A program made the translations under genes and the position numbers. 64,000 nt of DNA, taken from positions 1 to 64,000 of the forward strand of contig DAZV01000019.1 in assembly GCA_002083825.1 (NCBI GenBank). The letters are read 5' to 3'. How positions within the stretch are numbered: position 1 is the first letter of the stretch; every line of letters starts with the position of its first letter. Shown piece by piece: positions 1-6,906 of this stretch. The notes below the pieces were generated by a model. The model was not told where the DNA came from and ran no database searches. It saw nothing but the letters and a program-made list of their open reading frames with translations. Origin of the DNA: Candidatus Sericytochromatia bacterium S15B-MN24 CBMW_12 (lineage in GTDB: Bacteria; Cyanobacteriota; Sericytochromatia; S15B-MN24; UBA4093).

Positions 1-284
1 CCCCTTCCCCCCCCGTCGCGCCGCGTTCCGCTCCGGTCAGCGATCTTCGCTACCAGGTTAGCCTGATAGGCGCGGGCAGCAGCTCTGCCGAGCGGGAAGC
101 CGTTGCCCAGCAGATGGTTCAGCTCTTCGGTATCCCGCTGGTGAAGGCGCAGGCGGCCGTTCAGCGAATGCCCCTGGTGGTGAAGCGCAACCTCACGGAG
201 GCTCAGGCCGACGAGCTTTATCAGTCCTTGAGTTCGACCGGAGCACGCGTCTCCGTGGAGGCGACGGCCCCGGCGGCTCACTGA
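1..284 (+). CDS. C-terminal part of a protein with an L7/L12-like domain (partial)
   Basis: The reading frame is open from base 3 to a TGA at 282-284 and continues off the left edge. It begins with a Pro/Ala/Ser-rich linker and ends with about 75 residues in the pattern of the ribosomal L7/L12 C-terminal fold: a beta strand (YQVSLIGAG), helices with VAQQMVQLFGIPLVKAQAAV, then MPLVVKRNLTEAQADEL and a closing GARVSVE strand. In true L7/L12 the second helix leads into a Gly-Leu-Lys-Glu-Ala-Lys segment; here it is only loosely similar, so I take this as an L7/L12-like module on an unrelated protein and not rplL. The function is unknown because the N-terminus lies outside the window. Confidence 0.6.
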   Translation, partial: PSPPVAPRSAPVSDLRYQVSLIGAGSSSAEREAVAQQMVQLFGIPLVKAQAAVQRMPLVVKRNLTEAQADELYQSLSSTGARVSVEATAPAAH

Positions 285-389
285 CCAAGCTCCCCATGGG
301 GCGTCGACCATGTCCGCCGCCTCAAGAGCGGCGCTCCCGCAAAAGTGAAGCAAGCGTGGCGATATTTCGGCGGGATTGAAGGCGCAGGC

Positions 390-418
390 TTGAGATCCCG
401 GGAGGCTTGTGCTACGAT
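390..418 (+). promoter_or_regulatory. Predicted sigma70-type promoter of rpsF-ssb-rpsR
   Basis: A TTGAGA hexamer (390-395) and a TACGAT hexamer (413-418) are separated by exactly 17 bases, and TGC just before the second hexamer makes it an extended -10. It lies about 90 bases upstream of rpsF, in the 222-base gap after the first gene. No other candidate of this quality was seen in the gap. Confidence 0.55.
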
Positions 419-506
419 TGGCCTCTGCGGCGTTTTAACGCTGTTTTAATCTTCCCTGCTCCTTGGATGTTCCGGGGGGCCGTCTAGTCCGGAGGGAGGT
501 GAATTA

Positions 507-806
507 ATGCTTCGGGCCTATGAAACCATGTACATCCTGCGTCCCACGATCGAAGAAGATGCCGTGGACACGGTGGTTACCAAGTTCTCCGACCATATCG
601 CCCAAAACGGTGGTAAGGTCGAGAAGATCGAGAAGCGCGGGCGCAAGCGCCTAGCTTACGAAGTCAAGGATTTCCGCGACGGCTACTACGTGCTCATGAA
701 CTTCGAGGCGGCTCCTGGGTCGCTTACCGAACTTGAGCGGGCTTTCAAGCTGAACGATGACGTGATCCGTCACATCGTCGTGCGTCAGCCTGGCGCCAAC
801 GGTTAA
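507..806 (+). CDS. rpsF: 30S ribosomal protein bS6
   Basis: bS6 is a small-subunit protein that binds 16S rRNA together with bS18. The 99-residue product has the family length and its core: the N-terminal YETMYILRP strand, a central helix, the basic GRKRLAYEVKDFRDGYYVLMNF strand pair, and DDVIRHIVV near the end. A strong Shine-Dalgarno (GGAGGGAGGTG) precedes the ATG. It is first in the conserved rpsF-ssb-rpsR order, with 94 bases to ssb. Transcription probably starts at the promoter at 390-418. Confidence 0.97.
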   Translation: MLRAYETMYILRPTIEEDAVDTVVTKFSDHIAQNGGKVEKIEKRGRKRLAYEVKDFRDGYYVLMNFEAAPGSLTELERAFKLNDDVIRHIVVRQPGANG

Positions 807-900
807 GTGCCGCCGGCCGCGACCGCCTTTCGAGCCGTGGCGCCTTCGAGCGCCACGCGCTGACCGGCATAGCGGAAGGTAGCGAGAATAGAGGACGTGT

Positions 901-1308
901 ATGGGAATCAATCACATCACCCTCGTCGGGGAGGTCATTCGCAAGCCTGAGCTGCGCGTCACCCCCAACGGGATCCACACCGCCAACTTCGAGATCTCCG
1001 TCAAGCGTCCGCCTCGTCAAGAAGGTCAGACTTATGACGTGACGGATAGCTTCAAGGTCGTCACCTGGCGCAAGCTCGCGGAGACGATCAACGAGACGCT
1101 TTCCAAGGGAGATCTCGTCTCGGTGGAGGGACGTCTTCATACCCGCTCGTTCGAGACACCCGATGGTCAACGCCGGAAGGTGATCGAAGTCGACGCGCTG
1201 AACGTGGAGACGATCCGGGGAGGGGCGCCTCGTGCGGCCGAAACCGGCGAAAGCGAGTATGAAGAAGTCCAGCCCGCCTTCGGAGATGCTGATGACATTC
1301 CCTTCTAG
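901..1308 (+). CDS. ssb: Single-stranded DNA-binding protein
   Basis: SSB coats single-stranded DNA during replication and repair and recruits partners through its acidic tail. The 135-residue product has an OB fold at about residues 1-105 ([17 protein letters not shown] at the start, [10 protein letters not shown] in the middle), a short acidic linker, and the diagnostic C-terminal tip DDIPF. It sits between rpsF and rpsR as in most bacteria, with 14 bases to rpsR. The linker is short (about 25 residues) compared with E. coli SSB. Confidence 0.97.
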   Translation: MGINHITLVGEVIRKPELRVTPNGIHTANFEISVKRPPRQEGQTYDVTDSFKVVTWRKLAETINETLSKGDLVSVEGRLHTRSFETPDGQRRKVIEVDALNVETIRGGAPRAAETGESEYEEVQPAFGDADDIPF

Positions 1309-1322
1309 TAGGAGGTAACCAC

Positions 1323-1562
1323 ATGGCCGCACCAGCCAAAAGCGGTGGCCGTATGAAGCGTCGGAAGGTTTGCTCCTTCTGCGTGGATAAGATCACCCTC
1401 ATCGATTACAAGGACGTGATGCGTCTTCGCAAGTTCCTAACCGAACGGGGCAAAATTCTTCCCCGTCGCGTCACGGGAGCATGCGCCAAGCACCAGCGGG
1501 CGCTCACGGATGCGATCAAGGTGTCGCGCGAAATCGCGCTGCTGCCTTTCTCGATCGACTAG
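1323..1562 (+). CDS. rpsR: 30S ribosomal protein bS18
   Basis: bS18 pairs with bS6 on the small-subunit platform. The 79-residue product carries the family core, with RKVCSFC near the start, IDYKDV, and [17 protein letters not shown]. Cys17, Cys20, Cys54 and His57 form a complete potential zinc site, so this is the Cys-containing (C+) form of bS18 found in some bacteria. A TAGGAGGT Shine-Dalgarno precedes the ATG. A dispersed repeat begins at its stop codon and a hairpin terminator lies about 100 bases beyond. Confidence 0.97.
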   Translation: MAAPAKSGGRMKRRKVCSFCVDKITLIDYKDVMRLRKFLTERGKILPRRVTGACAKHQRALTDAIKVSREIALLPFSID

Positions 1563-1640
1563 CGTCCGCGGCTGTTTCGGAAAGGCCGCGAGAGATTGAA
1601 GCTTCACTCTCGCTGTCCTGAAGAAACGACGTTCGCGCTA
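1561..1640 (+). repeat. Intergenic repeat, diverged copy
   Basis: Starting in the rpsR stop codon, the sequence reads TAGCGTCCGCGGCTGTTTC, then CCGCGAGAGA and later TCTCGCTGTCCTGAAGAAAC. The same blocks, in the same order, occur at 40917-41050 and in part at 54015-54075 and 55025-55085. The CGCGAGAGA and TCTCGC blocks are complementary and could form a hairpin in RNA. Confidence 0.6.
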
Positions 1641-1662
1641 TGGGATTTTTCCCTGAACCCGT

Positions 1663-1697
1663 ACGGTCCGTCGGCACCTGCCGCCGGACCGTTTTTT
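1663..1697 (+). terminator. Intrinsic terminator or attenuator before pheS
   Basis: ACGGTCCG (1663-1670) pairs perfectly with CGGACCGT (1685-1692). The loop can add a CGG/CCG extension, and six T residues follow (1692-1697). This is a good intrinsic terminator between rpsR and pheS. The frame that is open through it starts at ATG 1640 with two Phe codons at positions 3-4, so attenuation of pheST is possible. No T-box consensus was found. Confidence 0.7.
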
Positions 1698-1714
1698 CCA
1701 TCGACGAGGCCAAT

Positions 1715-2746
1715 ATGAACACGATCCCGCTCGATTCCATCCTCAATGACGCCAAGAACCTGCTCGCCGAGACCAGCTCCCTCGCGGCCCTCGAAGACTG
1801 GTACCTTCGCTACTTCTCGCGCGAACGCGGCGAACTCAACCTCCTCACCCGCGAGATTCCCAAGCTCCCCCCCGCAGAGCGCAAGCCCTTCGGCCAGGAG
1901 GTCAACCGGATCAAGAGCGTGCTCCAAGAGCACTTCGACGCCCGAAAGCGCGAACTGGAATCCGTCGAACTCTCGAAGAAGCTGCTGCGCGAGCGCATCG
2001 ACGTCACCATGCCGGGACGCGCGATCGCCCCGGGTCACCTCCATCCCCTCACCCGCGTCCTCGACGAGGTGATCGCCGTCTTCGCCAAGCTCGGCTACAA
2101 CGTCGCCGAGGGGCCCGAAGTCGAGGACGACTGGCACAACTTCACGGCCCTCAACACCCCCGAGGACCATCCCGCCCGCGAGATGCAAGACACGTTCTAC
2201 GTGGAGACAGGGGCGGGCGCTCGTCTGCTGCGCACCCATACCTCCCCGGTCCAGATCCGCACCATGGAGCAAAATCAGCCGCCCATCCGGATCATCGCCC
2301 CGGGACGCGTCTACCGTCGCGACACCGTCACCAACCGCCACTACCCGATCTTCCATCAGATCGAGGGCCTCGTGGTCGACTCCCGCACCAACTTCGCCGA
2401 CCTCAAGGGCACCCTGACCCTCGCCATGCAGGAGATCTTCGGGAAGGATCGCAAGATTCGCTTCCGCCCCTCCTTCTTCCCGTTCACCGAGCCCTCCGCC
2501 GAGTACGACATCCAGTGCATCTGTCGCGGCGAAGGCTGCCGACTCTGCTCCCGCACGGGCTGGCTCGAAATCGGCGGTTGCGGCATGGTGGATCCCTCCG
2601 TGCTTCAGGCGGTCGGCTACGATCCCGAGCAGGTCCAGGGCTTCGCCTTCGGCCTGGGTGCCGAGCGAATTGCCCTTCTCAAGTACGATATCCCGGATAT
2701 CCGGCTCATCTGGGAGAACGATCTGCGCTTCCTGCGGCAGTTCTGA
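1715..2746 (+). CDS. pheS: Phenylalanyl-tRNA synthetase alpha subunit
   Basis: PheS is the catalytic subunit of the alpha2-beta2 enzyme that charges tRNA-Phe in the cytoplasm. The 343-residue product has the N-terminal coiled-coil arm (about 1-90), then the class II core: GHLHPLTRVLDEV, GPEVEDDWHNFTALNTPEDHPAR (motif 1 region), LLRTHTSPVQIRTM, GRVYRRDTVTNRH (motif 2), and FGLGAERIALL (motif 3). ATG 1715 was chosen because it gives the family N-terminus and follows a GAGG. The frame is open further upstream to 1640, but that would place the terminator inside the coding region. pheT follows after 116 bases. Confidence 0.96.
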   Translation: MNTIPLDSILNDAKNLLAETSSLAALEDWYLRYFSRERGELNLLTREIPKLPPAERKPFGQEVNRIKSVLQEHFDARKRELESVELSKKLLRERIDVTMPGRAIAPGHLHPLTRVLDEVIAVFAKLGYNVAEGPEVEDDWHNFTALNTPEDHPAREMQDTFYVETGAGARLLRTHTSPVQIRTMEQNQPPIRIIAPGRVYRRDTVTNRHYPIFHQIEGLVVDSRTNFADLKGTLTLAMQEIFGKDRKIRFRPSFFPFTEPSAEYDIQCICRGEGCRLCSRTGWLEIGGCGMVDPSVLQAVGYDPEQVQGFAFGLGAERIALLKYDIPDIRLIWENDLRFLRQF

Positions 2747-2862
2747 GCAAGTAATTGCGCGGTTGACGGCCCACTTCCCCGCGATCGATCGCGCCCCGCT
2801 GCCGAGCGGCGGCCATCGCGCGCCTCGTTTCGAGGGGAAGACAGCTTAGAGAGGTTTCTTTC

Positions 2863-5256
2863 ATGCGTATCCCCTTGAACTGGTTGAACGATTATCTTTC
2901 CCCCCCGCTCGCGGACCTCTCGGCGATTGCCAAGGCCCTCACCAACGCCGGCCTCGAGGTCGAAGGCATCGCCCGGATAGCGCCCGGCCTCGAAAGCGTG
3001 GTCACGGGCAAGATCCTCTCCACCGACCGGCACCCCGACGCCGATCGCCTGCGCATCTGCCTGACCGACGTCGGCCAGGCCGAGCCGCTGCAGATCGTCA
3101 CCGGCGCTTCCAACGTCGAGGCGGGCGATATCATCCCCGTCGCCCTCGTCGGCTCCAACCTGCCGGGAGGCCTTTCAATCAAGGCTTCGAAGCTGCGTGG
3201 CGTCGACTCTTTCGGCATGTACTGCTCCAAGAAGGAACTCGGCCTGCCGCCGGACATCGACGGCGTTCATGTCTTCCCCGCCGATACCCCCATCGGCGTC
3301 CTCGCCTCCGACATCCTCGGCATCGGCGACGTCGTCCTCGAGGTGGCCGTCACCGCCAACCGCCCCGACGCGCTTTCCGTCATGGGGATTGCCCGGGAGC
3401 TCGCGGCCGCGGGTCTTGCAAGCCTTTTGCCGCCCGAGATCGTGAGCCTGCCCCAGGAACCGGCCAGCAAGGCTGCCGTCAGCCTCGCCGATTCCGAGCT
3501 CTGTCCTCGCTATGCCGGTCAGATTCTCGAAGGCCTCAGCGTGGGCCCCTCGCCCGATTGGCTCGCCAAGCGGCTTGAACTCGCCGGCATCCGCAGCATC
3601 TCCAACGTGGTCGACGTCACCAACTACGTGCTTCTCGAACTCGGTCAGCCCCTCCACGCCTTCGACCTCACCCGGATCGATCCCGCCTCTCTCACCGCCC
3701 GTCGGGCCCACGGGGGCGAATCCCTCCAGACCCTGGACGGCGAAACCCGCGAGCTCGACACCGAGATGCTCGTGATTGCCGACCGCCATGCCGCACGCGC
3801 CATCGCCGGCGTCATGGGCGGCGCGGAGTCCCAGGTGACCGAGTCGACCACTGCGATTCTGCTCGAGTCGGCCTACTTCCTCCCGAAGTCCGTCCGCCGC
3901 ACCGCCAAGAAGCTGGGCCTCGCGAGCGAGTCTTCCTATCGTTTCGAGCGCGGAGTCGATCCCGCCGGAACCCTTCAGGCCTTGGCGCGGGCCACCATGC
4001 TCCTCGCTCAAGTCGCCGGCGCTCGCCCCGTGGGGGCTCCCACCGAGGCTCTCAAGGAACCCGGCTGGCCCCTGGAGCTCGACGTCACGCTTCGTCCCTC
4101 GCGGGTCGAGCGGATCCTGGGTATTGCGCCACCCGACACCGAGATCCGGAGCCTCCTGGAAGGCCTGGGCTTCAAGACCGAGGGTTCGGATCCCATCTCG
4201 GTGAAGATTCCCGGTTGGCGTCGTCATGACGTGACCCGCGAGGCGGATCTCGTCGAGGAAGTTGCCAGGCGCTACGGCTACGATCGAATTCCTGCCACGC
4301 TTCCCGGGCTGGAGCGGGTGGGCGGCACCTCTCCCCGTCATGAACTGGAGCAAGAGATCCGCTCCATGCTGGTCGGATCCGGCTTCGACGAGGTGATCAC
4401 TCCGTCGCTGGTCAACCTGGCCGTTCGTCGGGAAGCCGCGGGCAAGCCGGTTATCCTGGCCAATCCCCTCGCGGAGATGACCGGGCTTCGGCAATCCCTT
4501 CTTCCGGGTTTGCTGGAGGTGGCGCGTCATAACCACTACCAGGGAATCTCGGATCTCGCCATCTTCGAGATCGGCCGGACCTATGTCGACAGCGAGGTCG
4601 GATCCACCCAGGAAGCCCAGGGGCTCATTCTCTTCGCCATGGGCGAGATGGGTCGCGGGGCCTGGCGCAAGGCGCCCGAAGCGCTTCAGGCCGACTACTA
4701 CTGGCTCAAGGGTGCCTTCGACAATCTGTTCGAGCGTCTGGGGTTGCCGGATGTTCACTATCTCGCCACTGAAGAGCCGGCTTCGCTGCATCCGGGACGT
4801 ACGGCCAGGCTCGTGCTCAATGGCGAGACGTTAGGCTACCTGGGTGAGCTTCATCCGCAAGTTTACGCCGACACCGATCTGCCGTCCGATGGGCGGGCCG
4901 CCGTGGGCTGGGTCGATCTCGATCGGATCCTGGCGCTTGGTAAGCGCGAATTGCGCTTCGCCCCCTTCGCCCGCTACCCCGCCATTTCGCGGGATCTGGC
5001 CCTGGTGGTCGCCGAGGAGCTTCCCGCCAGCGACCTGGTCGCGGAGGTCGCGGCGCTCGGGGGTAGCCTTCTCGAGTCGGTGACCGTCTTCGACCGCTAT
5101 CAAGGGCCTCAGGTTCCGGAGGGTCGCATCAGTCTCGGCCTGCGTCTCCGGTATCGCGAGGCGCTCCGGACGTTGACCGATGCGGACGTGGAGCCGATCC
5201 ACCAGCGCATCGTCGAGCGCATGGCCGAGAGGTACGGAGCCGCGCTGCGCGACTAG
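2863..5256 (+). CDS. pheT: Phenylalanyl-tRNA synthetase beta subunit
   Basis: PheT is the structural and editing subunit of PheRS. The 797-residue product has the usual full-length order: an N-terminal MRIPLNWLNDYL segment, the tRNA-binding OB domain (about 40-150, with HPDADRLRIC), the B3/B4 editing domain (YAGQILEG, ISNVVDVTNYVLLELGQPLHAFD), B5, the catalytic-like core (VEEVARRYGYDRIP) and a C-terminal anticodon-binding FDX-ACB domain (FARYPAISRDLALVV). An AGAGAGG Shine-Dalgarno precedes the ATG. The last codons and the stop are included in a 43-base tandem duplication that continues past the gene. Confidence 0.97.
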   Translation: MRIPLNWLNDYLSPPLADLSAIAKALTNAGLEVEGIARIAPGLESVVTGKILSTDRHPDADRLRICLTDVGQAEPLQIVTGASNVEAGDIIPVALVGSNLPGGLSIKASKLRGVDSFGMYCSKKELGLPPDIDGVHVFPADTPIGVLASDILGIGDVVLEVAVTANRPDALSVMGIARELAAAGLASLLPPEIVSLPQEPASKAAVSLADSELCPRYAGQILEGLSVGPSPDWLAKRLELAGIRSISNVVDVTNYVLLELGQPLHAFDLTRIDPASLTARRAHGGESLQTLDGETRELDTEMLVIADRHAARAIAGVMGGAESQVTESTTAILLESAYFLPKSVRRTAKKLGLASESSYRFERGVDPAGTLQALARATMLLAQVAGARPVGAPTEALKEPGWPLELDVTLRPSRVERILGIAPPDTEIRSLLEGLGFKTEGSDPISVKIPGWRRHDVTREADLVEEVARRYGYDRIPATLPGLERVGGTSPRHELEQEIRSMLVGSGFDEVITPSLVNLAVRREAAGKPVILANPLAEMTGLRQSLLPGLLEVARHNHYQGISDLAIFEIGRTYVDSEVGSTQEAQGLILFAMGEMGRGAWRKAPEALQADYYWLKGAFDNLFERLGLPDVHYLATEEPASLHPGRTARLVLNGETLGYLGELHPQVYADTDLPSDGRAAVGWVDLDRILALGKRELRFAPFARYPAISRDLALVVAEELPASDLVAEVAALGGSLLESVTVFDRYQGPQVPEGRISLGLRLRYREALRTLTDADVEPIHQRIVERMAERYGAALRD

Positions 5257-5347
5257 CGCCGCGGCTCCCATCAGCTGGGAAACCGCGCTGCGCGACTAGC
5301 GCCGCGGCTCCCATCGGCTGAGGAACCCGCGCTGCGCGACTAGCGCC
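5240..5347 (+). repeat. Tandem repeat spanning the pheT stop codon
   Basis: A unit that begins CCGCGCTGCGCGACTAGCGC and continues GCGGCTCCCATC starts at 5240, recurs at 5283 (43 bases on) and partly again at 5327 (44 bases on). The first copy contains the real end of pheT (Leu-Arg-Asp-stop), so the later copies look like duplications of the gene end. The rest of the 331-base gap to the next chosen start holds a candidate promoter and otherwise nothing recognisable. Confidence 0.85.
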
Positions 5348-5369
5348 AAGGCGCTGGTCGTGCCTGCCC

Positions 5370-5400
5370 TTGATTGTTTCGGGGGGGTTCAGGGTAATAT
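5370..5400 (+). promoter_or_regulatory. Candidate promoter for the Roadblock/pil cluster
   Basis: TAATAT (5395-5400) is a good -10 hexamer. TTGATT (5370-5375) lies 19 bases upstream, a slightly long spacer. It falls in the gap after pheT and about 190 bases before the chosen start of the next gene. Confidence 0.35.
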
Positions 5401-5587
5401 AGGGTGGATAAGAACCTGAGGTGACCCTCCATTGCCGCCGCCATCCCTATGGCGCCAATGGCATCCTAGCGGGGGGCGCGGAAGGTGCGAATCGAGCGCC
5501 AGCGGTGTCACATTCCGACGACGGGATTGCGACGAGGATCCCGCGAACGGCTCGAGATCAGGATACGAAAAGGAGCGCTCGGAGCGG

Positions 5588-6772
5588 ATGGGAACCCGAA
5601 AGCCAAAGAAACCTGAGAAAAAGGGGTTCCTTGACAGCCTCTTGGCGGGTTTCGGCATTGGTAAGAAAAAAACCAGCAAGAAGAAGTCCTCCGCGAAGGG
5701 CGGAAAAGGGGGCCCGGTCAGGAAGGGCACCGGTCCAATAAAGAAACCGCGTTCCGCGCAGCCCGCAGCGACGGAAGCCTTCGATCTCGGCCTGGATGAC
5801 GATCTTCTGCCTTCGGCTCCTGCTGGGGGATCGTTCGGCGACATGGATGACGAGCTCTTCGCGGGGCTCGAATTCGGCAACAATCCGCCGGACATGAACG
5901 GCATGTTGCCCCCTCAGCCGCCGACAGCGCCTCCTGCGTACCAGGCCGAGCAACGGGTTCCTCAGGCTCCGGCTCCTACGCCTCAGCCGAGCAGCGCGGC
6001 GGCGATCGATTACGATAACAGCAAGCTATTCCCCGATGGGGTGGATTCCTCCCTCGACGCCCTTTTCGACAGCTTCGAGGTGGGGGGGGCGCCGGCCACT
6101 CCCGCCGCTCCGCCACCTTCCATGCCCACAGCCGCAGCGCCGCCAGTAGCCGCAGCGCCGCCTGCCGCCGCGCCGGCACCGCCGGGAGCTCCGACACAGC
6201 CGTTCCAGGGTCAGGCTCCCGCGGCTCCACAGGCCCGCCCAGCGGCGGCTCCCGGGCGTCCCCAGCCTCCGGCACCGGGTCAAGCGGGGCAGCCGCCTGC
6301 GGGAGACGGTTTGGTCTCCATCGGTAAGTTGCTGGTCGATCAGAACACGCTCAAGCGGATCATCGACAACGCCGAGAAGCGTGGGGCGGGGCTTTACACC
6401 ACCACCAAGGTCATCTCCGAATCGCGCGGTCAGGACCTGGATGCCATCCTTCACGTGATCGACCGTTGCCAGGGCGTGGCGGGCTCGATGATCGTCGGTC
6501 GCGACGGCCTGGTCATCTCCAGCACGTTGCCTCCCGAGTACGAGAAGGAGATGATTGGAGCCATCGCGAGTTCCATGCAGACCAACCTCGACGTTCAGTG
6601 CAAGAAGATGAAATTGGGGCCTGCTCGCCAGATCATCGTGGATACCGAGGGTGGAGTGCTGCTTTTGATGGCGCTGGAGGTCGGAGTGCTCGTCGTGCTC
6701 TCGCAGAGCCTGATGCAGCTGGATCTGGCGGGAGTTCTGCAGGCGATCGCCACTGCCGCTGAAAGTGCCTAG
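5588..6772 (+). CDS. Roadblock/LC7-domain protein with long Pro/Ala linker
   Basis: The 394-residue product has a Lys-rich N-terminus with a GFLDSLLAGFGIG segment, an acidic segment (DLGLDDDLL, DDELFAGLEFG), a very Pro/Ala-rich linker of roughly 120 residues, and a C-terminal Roadblock/LC7 domain of about 125 residues (VAGSMIVGRDGLVISS, then VDTEGGVLLLMAL). Roadblock proteins such as MglB act on Ras-like GTPases and set cell polarity in gliding or twitching bacteria. No MglA-like GTPase gene is in this window. Its place directly before pilB suggests a role in pilus control; that is inference. The start is uncertain, since the frame is open to 5432; ATG 5588 is preceded by AGGAG at a wide spacing. 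Confidence 0.7.
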   Translation: MGTRKPKKPEKKGFLDSLLAGFGIGKKKTSKKKSSAKGGKGGPVRKGTGPIKKPRSAQPAATEAFDLGLDDDLLPSAPAGGSFGDMDDELFAGLEFGNNPPDMNGMLPPQPPTAPPAYQAEQRVPQAPAPTPQPSSAAAIDYDNSKLFPDGVDSSLDALFDSFEVGGAPATPAAPPPSMPTAAAPPVAAAPPAAAPAPPGAPTQPFQGQAPAAPQARPAAAPGRPQPPAPGQAGQPPAGDGLVSIGKLLVDQNTLKRIIDNAEKRGAGLYTTTKVISESRGQDLDAILHVIDRCQGVAGSMIVGRDGLVISSTLPPEYEKEMIGAIASSMQTNLDVQCKKMKLGPARQIIVDTEGGVLLLMALEVGVLVVLSQSLMQLDLAGVLQAIATAAESA

Positions 6773-6906
6773 CTCCGGCGGCTGTTTCGAGGAAACGATC
6801 ATTCCTTTCGGGGTACAATAAAGCAAACAAGCGAGTTATCGGATGGCGAACTCTGGCCGCGCGGCATGCGGGATGAGGCGTCGCGACCAGCGGAAGGAGT
6901 ACCGAT

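Noticed and set aside
284..330. Terminator after the first gene (CGCCGC...GCGGCG hairpin)
   Set aside because: The stem is only six bases and no T run follows.
1600..1714. T-box riboswitch before pheS
   Set aside because: The T-box sequence (AGGGTGGNACCGCG) and a specifier loop are absent; only a terminator hairpin is present.
3175..4791. Long minus-strand open frame of 538 residues over pheT
   Set aside because: It lies wholly inside pheT, has no Shine-Dalgarno and shows a Gly/Asp/Glu/His-rich composition typical of the complement of a GC-rich gene.
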